Assembly (NCBI GenBank): GCA_029245955.1
Contig: JAQWOH010000084.1
Coordinates: 1 to 64,000, forward strand
Source: Fuerstiella sp.
GTDB lineage: Bacteria; Planctomycetota; Planctomycetia; Planctomycetales; Planctomycetaceae
DNA: 64,000 nt
Direction: 5' to 3'
Position 1 is the first letter of the stretch. Each line of letters starts with the position of its first letter. The notes below the pieces were generated by a model. It did not search any database, was not told where the DNA came from, and was given only the letters and a program-made list of their open reading frames with translations. A program made the position numbers and the translations under genes. This document shows, piece after piece, positions 18,118 to 27,605 of the stretch.

Positions 18118-18629
18118 TATGGTGTCCGACAGCATCAGGCTGTTGAGATATGTTCTGAACCGAATTGTCCACTGACCTGGCAACCGTTAAACGAAGCTTC
18201 GTCACAGGAGGCGAAGGTGATTCGGCCCAATGCCGTACGATCTCAGGTCTTTCTGATGTATTGCAAGGATATATTGCCCGTTCGTACCGTTTCGGGCCAT
18301 GTCCGAAAGTCGGCGCGTATAAGTGCCACTAGCACCGAAGTCGAAGCAGGTTATGCGGAAGATGCCGGCCGAAATTGAGGAATCGCGGGGTGTGCAGGCG
18401 GCTTGTTTCGGTGCCATGCGAGTGTGGCACCGACATGTTCAGGTCCGCTGGGATGCGTCGATCGGGCGTTTTCGTGTTTCGGGACAAATCAGCCATTATC
18501 TCTTTACGAGTTCGGTACGACGGTGAATCGCATGATTCGTTCAGAAAGGAACTGTCCGGGAAAACGCCATGGGGAGATATTCGATACGATGGGCCGTCCT
18601 GCAGCATTATCACGTGGAGTTACACCGGC
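18118..18629. other. intergenic region before second sulfatase
   Basis: About 510 bases upstream of the sulfatase cluster. The sulfatase frame is open for 85 codons before its signal peptide, but that translation has no domain. I see no RNA gene; the promoter of the sulfatase-DUF1592-DUF1552 cluster should be here. Confidence 0.4.
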
Positions 18630-20060
18630 ATGGCCCGACTTGCCGTCATTCTGTTTGTTCTTGCCGCTGATCTCGGAGTGATGTCGGCGGCTGTCACACA
18701 TCGCGGAAGCAGCGACAAACCCAATGTTATTCTCATCATGGCGGACGACGTCAGCTGGGAGGCCTTCGGATGCTACGGCGCTCACGACTACGAAACGCCC
18801 AACATCGACGCGCTGGCCGATTCGGGGATTCGATTCCAACATTGCTATTCCACGCCGATCTGTACGACCACACGCGTCAAGCTGATGACGGGACAGTATA
18901 ACTTTCGCAACTATACGCACTTCGGGTACCTGGCTCCTGACCAGAAAACGTTTGGTCACCTGATGCAGTCCGCAGGGTACAAAACCGCGATTGCGGGAAA
19001 GTGGCAGCTGAACGGCCTTTACAATGAATTGCCCGGCCATGACGATCACTCTCGTCCGGAGAAATCCGGTTTTGACGAGTCACTTCTGTGGCAGGTGACG
19101 ACCGGTAAGTCACTCAAGGGGGGAGGGGGCGAACGCTTCTGGAGTCCGCCTCTGGAATACAATGGTCGTGTTGTTACGGTAAAGGAAAATCACGGCAAGT
19201 ACGGCCCTGACTTGCTCTGCGAATTCGTCTGCGATTTCATAGAACGAAAACGTGACGTTCCGTTCTTTGTCTATTATCCCATGGTGCTGGTTCACGATCC
19301 CTTTGTGGCCACTCCGGACACCATCGGTGACGCGCCCCGAACACAGGCGGCCAATAAAGCTCCGCAGAGCAAGGAATCGCGCAAGGCCAACTTTGTGGCG
19401 ATGGTCAACTACATGGACAGGATTGTTGGCCGAATCGTCGCTCAAGTGAAAGCAGTCGGCCAGCTGGACAATACCATCATTATGTTCACCGCTGACAACG
19501 GCACCAATACTTCGATCACGTCGCGATGGAATGGTCAGCTGATCAGGGGGGGCAAGGGGGTCATGACCGATATGGGGACTCACGTTCCCTTCGTCGCTGC
19601 ATGGCGCGGCACCGCGCCGCGGGCAATTGTGCTTGACGACGTGGTCGACTTCACCGACTTCTACGCCACACTGGCTGCTGCCGCCGGCCTGGAGCACAGT
19701 AGAGATGATCCGATCGACGGACGGAGTTTCCTGCCTCAGCTACGGGGCGAAGAAGGAAACCCCAGAGATTGGGTTCTGTGCCACTATCAGCCGTATTGGA
19801 ATAAACGACCGGGGCAGTTTGCTCGAACCGATTCCTTCAAGCTTTATCGCGATGGCCGGTACTATCATGTGCCTGAAGATTTGGTAGAAGCCAATAATCT
19901 GAAGCCTGGATCGGCCGGTGAATTCGGCGAAGCAGCCCGGCGGCAGTTGTCCGAATTGTTGCTGCATTGTCCGCCTGCTGCGACAGAAGTCGGAAAACGG
20001 GACACCACGGACCGGCCTGTTTATCCACAATGGAAAAATCTTGTGGATCCGAATGACTAG
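18630..20060 (+). CDS. secreted sulfatase with atypical C-T-T-T-R active-site motif
   Basis: A 476-residue sulfatase-fold protein. A signal peptide (1-21), the metal site ADD (38-40), the ETPNIDALADSGIRF segment and a second metal site TADNGTN are all standard. The formylglycine motif, usually C-x-P/A-x-R, reads C-T-T-T-R (78-82) within PICTTTRVKLMTG, with Thr in the Pro/Ala position. Whether the formylglycine-generating enzyme accepts it is open. ATG 18630 is chosen because it begins the signal peptide. It is followed closely by a DUF1592-type and a DUF1552 gene on the same strand. Confidence 0.9.
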   Translation: MARLAVILFVLAADLGVMSAAVTHRGSSDKPNVILIMADDVSWEAFGCYGAHDYETPNIDALADSGIRFQHCYSTPICTTTRVKLMTGQYNFRNYTHFGYLAPDQKTFGHLMQSAGYKTAIAGKWQLNGLYNELPGHDDHSRPEKSGFDESLLWQVTTGKSLKGGGGERFWSPPLEYNGRVVTVKENHGKYGPDLLCEFVCDFIERKRDVPFFVYYPMVLVHDPFVATPDTIGDAPRTQAANKAPQSKESRKANFVAMVNYMDRIVGRIVAQVKAVGQLDNTIIMFTADNGTNTSITSRWNGQLIRGGKGVMTDMGTHVPFVAAWRGTAPRAIVLDDVVDFTDFYATLAAAAGLEHSRDDPIDGRSFLPQLRGEEGNPRDWVLCHYQPYWNKRPGQFARTDSFKLYRDGRYYHVPEDLVEANNLKPGSAGEFGEAARRQLSELLLHCPPAATEVGKRDTTDRPVYPQWKNLVDPND

Positions 20061-20235
20061 AATCCGTTTCAAAACCGCCGCTGCATGTCATCGGAAAACT
20101 CGACGCGTGAGCGAGGGACTGGGTACGAAGCAAGTCCTGAGACATCCTTCGCATACGCTTCGGATTACCACAGGTCATGGAGCTGTTTCCGGTTCCCTGG
20201 AGCTCTGCAGGCAGCCAAAGCCGGTTGAGTACGTC

Positions 20236-22857
20236 GTGTCTGCCAGTTGTTCAACGCTTTGTTCTTTTCATCGGATATGGCACATCAATTGGAAGTGGGT
20301 GGCCATCACGATCTGCTTTGTTACCGCGGCGATTCAGGCTGCGGCACAGGAGGAAAGTGAGGATGTTCGGGAAATCGGAATCGAGTTACGACACGCACAG
20401 CGGGAAAAACGGCACTTGCAGAAACGCTTTGAACTGACGAGCGAACGCATTGAATTGCTGACGGAAAGTCGCACTCTGCGGCGAGCGTTGGAACGTTTTG
20501 AACGCCGGATCCTAGAGGTCAGGAAGACCGACGATGAACGCAGAGTAGAACAACTGGTGGATGACGCGGAGGAGGCAGAGTTAGAGCTGGAGTTCGTTCA
20601 TGCGAAACTGGAGATGCTGGAGCGGCGCGGGAGTATTGTGGATCTGATCAGCGACCTGGAAGAAGCAGAGCTGGAGACATTGCTTGCTGAAGCCACGTTA
20701 TTGTCAGGAATGCCGGAGCAGGGCAGCGAATTGCTGAAGAAGCTCTTCCAAGTCTACAGAGACGGTCCGGAACGGGAAGCGGGTGAACTGGAACAGAAGA
20801 TCAAAGAACTGGAAGAGCGTTTTTATCACCAACGCGAAGTTCTGCAGCTGAGACTTGAACTGCACTGGGCACGAATTGAAGGGGAAGCTGACGACGTACG
20901 TGAGCTGGAAGCGGAGCTGACGGCACTTGCCGCGTCTGTAGAGTTCGCTGATGAAGACGACAGTGAATCCCGGTCAGTGAATCGCAGACAGGACTTACTG
21001 TCTCCCGTTCAACTTTCTGTCGCAGAGGTCAGTGCCGCCGGGCGGCTGGATCTTCGTCGACAGATCATCCCATTACTGAAGTCCGTGTGCTTTGACTGTC
21101 ATGCAGGCGATTCTGTGAGTGGTGATCTGGACCTCTCGGTGTTGGTCAATACCACGCCCCTGATCGTAAACCGATCACACTGGATCAATGTGATTCAGCA
21201 GCTGAAGGTTCGGTCGATGCCGCCAGCGGACGCGAAGCAGCCGTCCGATGCCGATCGGCGAACATTGACGGCATGGCTGACGAACGCGATCGAAAACTTC
21301 GACTACTCCACGGTCAGGCAGCCGGGCTACGAGCCCGCTCGCCGGTTGACTCATGTTCAGTACAACAACACGATTCGTGATCTGACAGGCATCGACCTTC
21401 GTCCTGCTGACCGTTTTCCTGTCGATATGACGGCCACCAGCGGATTCAGGAACAGTGCGAACAGTTTGTTTGTACAGCCAATACTGATGGAACGTTATGT
21501 GGGGGCGGCCGAAGCAATTGTGGCGGACGCCTGGCCCGTCTCACCGGAATCCCGCGAGCAGAAAACGGCATGGCGGACATTACTGGGCAACGTGCAGGAT
21601 CTGTCGGCCAGCGGAGCGGCGGAAAATGTTCTGCAGCGTTTTGCGACGCGAGCCTACCGGCGTCCCGTTGAGCGAGACGAACTGACTTCATTGCTGTCAT
21701 ATTTTGAACAACGTGTTCGTGACGGTGTCTCAGCCGAAGCTGCACTTGCAGATGTACTGCAGGCGATTCTGGTGTCCCCCAATTTTCTTATTCGTTCCGA
21801 ACGCGCCGGTCCCGAGGCTGACGTTGCATTTTCTGTCACTGACTGGGAACTGGCTGGGCGGTTGTCATATTTTCTGTGGGCATCAATGCCGGACGACGAA
21901 CTGTTCGCGCTGGCCAAAACCAGGCAATTGCGGCAGCCTGGCGTGCTTTCTGGTCAGGTCGATCGAATGCTGGCGGATCCGAAAGCCGGGACACTGGGCA
22001 CCCTCTTTGCAGCGCAATGGCTGGGATTCACTGATCTTGACCGAGTTCGTCCGGGGCAGATCGACAACCCGTGGGCCACCGATTCGCTGATTGAATCCAT
22101 GAAACAGGAATCGGCGATGTTGTTTAATTCGCTTGTGCAGAATGACCATCCGATCGACCGTTTGGTTGATGCTGACTACACATTTGTCAATGAAGAACTT
22201 GCGAGACATTACCGCATGAAGGGGGTTTCCGGTGAACACATGCGGCGAGTGTCGTTGCAGGATACGCCTCGCCGCGGTGTGCTGGGGCATGGCAGTATTC
22301 TGGCCGTTACGTCGTTTCCCGGACGAACCAGTCCCGTGCTTCGAGGCAACTGGATTCTGACCAGATTGTTGGGTACGCCTCCGCCGCCTCCTCCGCCCAA
22401 CGTCAGTGAATTTGACGAACGTGTTGCCGAAAACAGGCGACTGACTCAGAGACAAAAGCTGGAATCGCATCGAGATAATGCCAATTGCTACGCCTGCCAC
22501 AGTCTGATCGACCCGCTCGGTTTTGCGCTTCAGGAATTTGAATGGTTTGGACGTCACCAGCCGACTCGCCAGGGAAAGCCGGTCGACGCCACCGGACGAC
22601 TTCCGCAAGGAAAGTCATTCCGTGGACTGACGGGGCTTAGTCAGACACTGCTGAGTGAGCGACTGGACGATTTGACGATTCAGCTGACACGAAAAATCCT
22701 GTCCTATGCACTCGGGCGACAGTTAGAATACTATGACGAAGCCACGGTGCGTGATCTTGTGCAGCAGTTGCAGCAGGACGACCGCCGACTGCGAGCGGTG
22801 GTGCATGCCATTGTTCAAAGTGATGCGTTTCAGATGAAACAGATGCCCCGAATGTGA
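20236..22857 (+). CDS. planctomycete cytochrome protein with DUF1587-1592-1588-1585 domains and coiled coil
   Basis: A large exported protein of about 873 residues. The order is: signal-like segment VAITICFVTAAIQAAA; a Glu/Leu/Arg-rich coiled coil of roughly 200 residues (20360-20950); a c-type haem site CFDCH; RLTHVQYNNTIRDLTGID (DUF1587); FATRAYRRPVERDEL (DUF1595); LSYFLWASMPDDELF (DUF1592); and the CYACHSLIDPLGFALQEF stretch (DUF1588, second Cx2CH), then DUF1585. A poly-Pro run (22380-22395) lies before it. Such proteins are paired with DUF1552 proteins, as here, and are thought to be periplasmic redox enzymes of unknown substrate. No convincing ATG precedes the signal peptide; GTG 20236 or GTG 20299 are candidates. 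Confidence 0.85.
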   Translation: MSASCSTLCSFHRIWHINWKWVAITICFVTAAIQAAAQEESEDVREIGIELRHAQREKRHLQKRFELTSERIELLTESRTLRRALERFERRILEVRKTDDERRVEQLVDDAEEAELELEFVHAKLEMLERRGSIVDLISDLEEAELETLLAEATLLSGMPEQGSELLKKLFQVYRDGPEREAGELEQKIKELEERFYHQREVLQLRLELHWARIEGEADDVRELEAELTALAASVEFADEDDSESRSVNRRQDLLSPVQLSVAEVSAAGRLDLRRQIIPLLKSVCFDCHAGDSVSGDLDLSVLVNTTPLIVNRSHWINVIQQLKVRSMPPADAKQPSDADRRTLTAWLTNAIENFDYSTVRQPGYEPARRLTHVQYNNTIRDLTGIDLRPADRFPVDMTATSGFRNSANSLFVQPILMERYVGAAEAIVADAWPVSPESREQKTAWRTLLGNVQDLSASGAAENVLQRFATRAYRRPVERDELTSLLSYFEQRVRDGVSAEAALADVLQAILVSPNFLIRSERAGPEADVAFSVTDWELAGRLSYFLWASMPDDELFALAKTRQLRQPGVLSGQVDRMLADPKAGTLGTLFAAQWLGFTDLDRVRPGQIDNPWATDSLIESMKQESAMLFNSLVQNDHPIDRLVDADYTFVNEELARHYRMKGVSGEHMRRVSLQDTPRRGVLGHGSILAVTSFPGRTSPVLRGNWILTRLLGTPPPPPPPNVSEFDERVAENRRLTQRQKLESHRDNANCYACHSLIDPLGFALQEFEWFGRHQPTRQGKPVDATGRLPQGKSFRGLTGLSQTLLSERLDDLTIQLTRKILSYALGRQLEYYDEATVRDLVQQLQQDDRRLRAVVHAIVQSDAFQMKQMPRM

Positions 22858-22963
22858 TTCAGGAATGGAAAGAAGCAGCACTGCGGTCTCGCGGTTTGTT
22901 GCATGCAGATCAGAGCCGCAACGGCAGGTTTCTCATTCAGGCGGAAAATTAACGGACGTTTCT

Positions 22964-24310
22964 ATGTTTGGCAAATGGCATATTTCTCGTCGCACGACGC
23001 TTTGCGGCGCCGGAGCCGCAGTGTCTCTGCCGCTTCTGGACGTCATGGCGGGGGCGAGTTCCGCAGCAGCAGATCGGACATCGTCACCGACACGAGTCGC
23101 GTACTTGTATATTCCCAATGGTGTCGCTGAAGGAGCATGGCAGCCTGAACATGTTGACGATCAGGGGCAGTTGGTCCGATTGAATCGATGGATGTCCTCA
23201 CTGAATCCGTTTCGGACAGACCTGACTATTTTTCGGAATATGTGGACGCCGCGTGGAAATGGACATATCGCCGGTACTGCGACATGGTTGACAGGCGGCG
23301 GGTTTGACGGAGGGAAGCTGGATGCCGGAGGAGCATCCGTCGACCAGATTGCAGCGAGGTATTTGCAAGGTCAGACTCTGCTGACGTCGCTGGAACTGTC
23401 GACTCGCGGCGAAGGAATATTCTCCAGCAGTCTGCCTCGCAATGCAGTCTCCTGGGTGGATTCCGTCACGCCGGCACCACGCGATATTGAGCCCCGCGTC
23501 GTATTCGATCGTATGTTTCGGTCGGGCAGTTCGGGCAGTGGCAATCGATCCGTGATCGATCTGGTTCTGCAGGACGCGAAGCGTCTGCAGCAGCGTGTCA
23601 GTACTCAGGACCGAAAAAAGATCGACGAGTACCTCGATTCTGTTCGAGCGATCGAACGTCGCATTGAATTTGCTGAACAGCAGCAGACCCGAGCCCGTCA
23701 GACGCCCGGACTGAAGCAGGCGCTGCGACGGCCGGAACCCGGCATCCCGGAAGACCACGGCCAGTACATGCGGACGATGATGGATCTGATTGTGCTGGCA
23801 TTCTGGGCGGATGCGACTCGTGTCTGCACCTTTATGATGGACCACGGACAGAGCAATCGGTACTTCAATTTCATCGACGGAGTCACCGGTACATGGCACG
23901 CTCTGTCGCACTGGAAGGACGTCAGCGGAAAGACGGAAGACGACGACGGAATTACATCGTGGTCGTCACGTGATGAAAAACGTGAGATGTATAATCGCGT
24001 AACATCATGGCATACTGAACATGTCGCCTATCTGCTGAAGAAGCTGCGGGACATCCAAGAACTCGATGGTCGGTTGCTTGACCACAGTATGATTGTTTAC
24101 GGCTCCAGTCTTTCTGACGGACATGAGCATGAAGCGAAAAATCTTCCGCTCTTGCTTGCGGGGGGGGCCGCAGCGGCGATCCGTTCAGGCAGGCTGGTCG
24201 GTGGTCGTCGAGAGAAATCGATGTCAGACCTGCACCTTGCCGTCCTGCAGCGTCTCGGCGTGCCGCATCAGGAATTCCCAGACAGCCAGGCGCCGCTGGA
24301 CCTTTCCTGA
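22964..24310 (+). CDS. DUF1552 domain protein, Tat-type leader
   Basis: A 448-residue protein. The N-terminus SRRTTLCGAGAAVSLPLLD is a twin-arginine-style signal, followed by RVAYLYIPNGVAEGAWQP and the conserved HIAGTATWLTGG segment of DUF1552. The C-terminal MIVYGSSLSDGHEHEAKNLPLLLAGG matches the alkaline-phosphatase-like end seen in DUF1552 and DUF1501. ATG 22964 is chosen since it begins the leader; the frame is open for 33 more codons. It forms the customary pair with the upstream DUF1592 gene. A run of eight G (24160-24167) lies in the coding region. Confidence 0.88.
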   Translation: MFGKWHISRRTTLCGAGAAVSLPLLDVMAGASSAAADRTSSPTRVAYLYIPNGVAEGAWQPEHVDDQGQLVRLNRWMSSLNPFRTDLTIFRNMWTPRGNGHIAGTATWLTGGGFDGGKLDAGGASVDQIAARYLQGQTLLTSLELSTRGEGIFSSSLPRNAVSWVDSVTPAPRDIEPRVVFDRMFRSGSSGSGNRSVIDLVLQDAKRLQQRVSTQDRKKIDEYLDSVRAIERRIEFAEQQQTRARQTPGLKQALRRPEPGIPEDHGQYMRTMMDLIVLAFWADATRVCTFMMDHGQSNRYFNFIDGVTGTWHALSHWKDVSGKTEDDDGITSWSSRDEKREMYNRVTSWHTEHVAYLLKKLRDIQELDGRLLDHSMIVYGSSLSDGHEHEAKNLPLLLAGGAAAAIRSGRLVGGRREKSMSDLHLAVLQRLGVPHQEFPDSQAPLDLS

Positions 24311-24532
24311 TTCCGCTGGCCAGCTCTTTTCACAGTTCAGTGAACACAACTCGTTTTCGCTGATTCAAGTGGAGTTCCTGCCGTGAACACGAATGCCTGC
24401 CCGCGCGCGATACTCGTCATGCGAAGAAGCGACCAGCTTTACGCACGATCCATCAGGTCGTACTATGGCGTCAAGCCTGCTGATGACGCAGCGAAACGTA
24501 AATCCCATAGTCTCTTTGGAAGGAACAATATC

Positions 24533-25117
24533 ATGCGACGAATGTTTTCAGTGTGGGTTCTGACACTCGTGGTCGGAATTGCTGTCTGTGCGGGCGAACA
24601 GTCCGCCATTGCAGCCGACGAATATGACTATGACCTGGTGCATTCTTCCGTCGGCTTCAAGGCACGGCACCTGGGCATCAGCTGGATTCATGGTCGGTTC
24701 AACGATGTCAGCGGTAAGTTTTCGCTTGACCGGCAGCAGCCTTCGAAATCAACGTTCAAACTGACGATCAAGGCGGACAGCGTTGATACTGCCAACAAGG
24801 CCCGTGACGAACATCTGCGACAACCGGACTACTTCGATACCAAACAGTATCCAACAATCGAGTTCAAGAGTACCAGTACAAAGGTCATCGAAGGTGGATA
24901 CGAAGTCACGGGCGACTTCACGATGCACGGCACAACCCAAAAGGTCACGATTGTCCTGATGGGGGGCAAGGAACATGATTTCAAGGGGACCAAGCGTGTT
25001 GCCTTCTCGACAGAACTTGCGTTGAAACGCAGTGATTATGGTTTCGACAAGAGAGCTATTGGGCCGATCGGAGATAAAGCTCTGATTTTCATTGACTGCG
25101 AAGGTGTACGAAAATAG
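24533..25117 (+). CDS. YceI family periplasmic protein
   Basis: A 194-residue exported lipocalin-like YceI protein. The signal peptide (about 1-26, ending AIAAD) is followed by YDLVHSSVGFKARHLGIS, GRFNDVSGKFSLD, the HLRQPDYFDTKQYPTIEF signature and a TMHGTTQKVTI strand. YceI proteins bind isoprenoid-like lipids in a beta-barrel. GGAAGGA precedes ATG 24533 by about 8 bases. The next gene starts 3 bases after the stop. Confidence 0.93.
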   Translation: MRRMFSVWVLTLVVGIAVCAGEQSAIAADEYDYDLVHSSVGFKARHLGISWIHGRFNDVSGKFSLDRQQPSKSTFKLTIKADSVDTANKARDEHLRQPDYFDTKQYPTIEFKSTSTKVIEGGYEVTGDFTMHGTTQKVTIVLMGGKEHDFKGTKRVAFSTELALKRSDYGFDKRAIGPIGDKALIFIDCEGVRK

Positions 25118-25120
25118 CTG

Positions 25121-26110
25121 ATGCCCGATCTGTGGTTATATGTGAAGGCGATGGTATCGGCCGCCGCCGTCAGTGCACTGTGCGTGCTGGCGACAGTGGT
25201 CGTGCGACGGAAGACAGACAGAAGCTGGTTGAATACAGCGTGCGTATCGGGGATTGGTTTCGGTCTCGCGGTCGGCTGCGGTGTGTTGTCTTTGCTGCCT
25301 GTCTGGCCGCCGGCAAACGGACTCGATCGGTTTCTGACGGTCCTCGTTCCGGCGGTCCTGAGCATCGAACTGCTGGCAGGAATCCAACGCGTTCCGCTGT
25401 CGTTCCTGTGGGCTCTGCGAATTGGTCTGGCCACGGCAGCCCCGCTGATTCTGCTGTACGGTTCTGTTTACCTGAGCGGCTTCGATAACGATTGGCCACT
25501 GAGACGGACCTCTACGGTCATGGCAGCGTGCAGCGCACTGTTGACAGGGGTCTGGGCATTGCTTGGTCGGCTGGCTCAACGATCGCCGGGCGTTTCGATT
25601 CCCTTTGCTGTCTGCCTGACGACCCAGTGCGCGGGGCTGACGGTCATGATGGCTGGGTATATCAAAGGTGGCGCCGCTGCTTTGCTGCTGGTTGCCGTGC
25701 TGTTGGCTACGATAATCGCTGCCCGGCTGATGGCGAGACGGTTCGGTGAGGTGGCTGAGAATTGTACGCTGGCAACTCTTGGGGTCGGCGTCGTGAGTCT
25801 GTTTGGTGTGCTGTTCATTGGACGATTTTTTGGTCGGCTTTCCACGGGCAGCGCGTTGATCATGCTGCTGGCCCCGCTTATCTGCTGGGCCACCGAGCTT
25901 CCGCAACTGCGACACCGGAAACCATGGGTTGTCGGCTGGCTTCGTATCACGCTGGTCAGTGTTCCGCTGGTATTCGTGCTGGTCGAGGCAAAGCGTGATT
26001 TTGTCCGCGACATGGCGCCGCTGCTCGGCCAGGGCGAACCTGCGACCATTGAACTTACTGCGCAGGCCGGCGACCGTACGGCTGGAAGCGGGGAAGCTGC
26101 ATTTCCATAG
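25121..26110 (+). CDS. polytopic membrane protein of unknown function
   Basis: A 329-residue protein made almost entirely of hydrophobic helices; I count about nine, including 6-27, 44-64, 73-90, 97-120, 137-150, 168-205 (two) and 225-250, plus one near 285-300. Only the last 40 residues are soluble. I do not recognise the family. It starts 3 bases after the YceI stop, so the two are likely co-expressed. The equally long antisense frame is hydrophilic, Gln/Arg/Ser-rich and not coding. Confidence 0.75.
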   Translation: MPDLWLYVKAMVSAAAVSALCVLATVVVRRKTDRSWLNTACVSGIGFGLAVGCGVLSLLPVWPPANGLDRFLTVLVPAVLSIELLAGIQRVPLSFLWALRIGLATAAPLILLYGSVYLSGFDNDWPLRRTSTVMAACSALLTGVWALLGRLAQRSPGVSIPFAVCLTTQCAGLTVMMAGYIKGGAAALLLVAVLLATIIAARLMARRFGEVAENCTLATLGVGVVSLFGVLFIGRFFGRLSTGSALIMLLAPLICWATELPQLRHRKPWVVGWLRITLVSVPLVFVLVEAKRDFVRDMAPLLGQGEPATIELTAQAGDRTAGSGEAAFP

Positions 26111-26223
26111 TACTGCCGGACCCACAGCGCACTACGCTGATTCATGACCGTGAAAGACCTATTCTGGCCTGCGATGTGTGTTTCTCACGAATCCGAACAA
26201 GCCACGTTGTTTCGTATGCCGTT

Positions 26224-27195
26224 CTATCGAACTTTTTCTGATTCCAGCAATCCGATCACGGCCCAGCAAGTGCCCCAGTACGTTGCCGTTTCCTGGATTT
26301 TGTCCTGCTTGTTCTTTTTTGTGCCTTTGACTTCCCACGATCCGTCGGATGTCTGTGTTGTCAGCAGATACATTCTTGCGAGTTCGATGGCTTTGGTGGC
26401 TTCGCCTTCACGCGAACGCATCGACAGGGCATACAGAACCTGGCCGGTTGCCATGGCATCGCTTTCCCGTTCACGAATCCAGCCCCAGCCGCCATCGTCG
26501 TTTTGTTCGTTCAGAATGCTGTGCAGCGCCAGCTGTGTTTGTGCCGTGTCCCAATCCTCCACAAGCTGCACGACCAGCGATTCAGTACTGACAACGTCGC
26601 GATCTGACTTCAGAAACGTCAGGGCCTTCGTGGACACGGCATCACTAAGTCCGGCCGCGCCTCCCATCCAGCGATTCCAGGCTGTGGTGATGTAAGTGGT
26701 TTCTGGCAGCGGACGTTTTTGCGAGGGCAGCTGTCCGGCCGGCTTCCATGAACCATCGCCCTGCTGCCCGGCCTGCAAGAGTGGCAGCAACTGATTTCGC
26801 TGCAATGTCTGTGTCTCCGTGAGGGCAAGCGTGCGCGTGGCGAACAACATCTGTGCGACACCATTAAGATTCTGGGTGGTGACGATAACATCCTTGTCAT
26901 TCTTCTTGAGCATTGCTTCAAACGACCAGTCCACCCATGCGGTCAGCTGGCCCTGGTCGACATCAATCCCAGCCTCCGCCGCAGCTGCATGGGCCCAGAT
27001 CGTAAAGGCTCCCCGATGGCACGACACGCACTTCTTCTTATCCATCCACCACTGCCCGCGTTCGGCGATATATGGCAGACTCTTTGCGACTGCACTGCGT
27101 ACGGCATGCTGTGTGGGTTCGTCGGCAGACGCCGTGGAGCATGAATTCAGGTACGCCAGTCCGGTGATCAGGATCAGGAATCGAGAGTACTTCAT
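26224..27195 (-). CDS. exported haem/terpene-cyclase-repeat protein
   Basis: A 323-residue protein. A signal peptide (MKYSRFLILITGLAYLNSC, possible lipobox Cys19) is followed by a single c-type haem site CVSCH and then QW-like repeats of the squalene-cyclase/prenyltransferase alpha-alpha barrel (GDGSWKP, DDGGWGWI, SDGSWEV). Squalene-hopene cyclase needs a DxDD motif, and none is seen, so a cyclase reaction is unlikely. ATG 27195 is chosen for its GGAG eight bases upstream; ATG 27201 is possible. The pairing of haem and cyclase repeats is known in planctomycetes but uncharacterised. Confidence 0.8.
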   Translation of the reverse strand: MKYSRFLILITGLAYLNSCSTASADEPTQHAVRSAVAKSLPYIAERGQWWMDKKKCVSCHRGAFTIWAHAAAAEAGIDVDQGQLTAWVDWSFEAMLKKNDKDVIVTTQNLNGVAQMLFATRTLALTETQTLQRNQLLPLLQAGQQGDGSWKPAGQLPSQKRPLPETTYITTAWNRWMGGAAGLSDAVSTKALTFLKSDRDVVSTESLVVQLVEDWDTAQTQLALHSILNEQNDDGGWGWIRERESDAMATGQVLYALSMRSREGEATKAIELARMYLLTTQTSDGSWEVKGTKKNKQDKIQETATYWGTCWAVIGLLESEKVR

Positions 27196-27605
27196 TTCCA
27201 TCGCTCCGAAAGTAGAGTCAAAGTCAGCGTGTTTCGTATTGCCGACTGTTGCATAGTAGCAGGTAGAAAAACCGATCTCAGCTCCTTTCATACAGGGATT
27301 AAGTCGGTGACGAATAAACACGTGATGATAGATTCCAACGGGATTGTGCAAATGGCGGATTTTCAGAATCTATGGACGCACCCAGGCGCTGATTCGCGGA
27401 TAACATTCTGCCTGCCGTCAGGCTGGCTGTTCAGAATCGCGATGCACGGTGTGTTCATTGACTGTTGCCGAAATAGTCGGCACACTGTGATCAATGTCGG
27501 GCTGCCGGGCGTCAGCGATAATTATTGACGTTGCCCGCACGTTATGGCTGCCAGTCAGATATCTGTATTAAGTTTGTCACGTCAGAATTGCACCGAGGGA
27601 TTGCC
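27196..27605. other. intergenic region between divergent genes
   Basis: About 410 bases, locally A+T-richer than its neighbours, between two divergent exported-protein genes. I see no ORF with a domain and no RNA gene; promoters for both sides are expected. Confidence 0.45.

Noticed and set aside
25136..26125. 329-codon minus-strand ORF
   Set aside because: Exactly antisense to a polytopic membrane protein; composition is Gln/Arg/Ser-rich low-complexity, typical of a shadow frame.
26224..27195. Squalene-hopene cyclase
   Set aside because: QW-like repeats are present but the protein is half the usual size, has no visible DxDD motif and carries a haem site.
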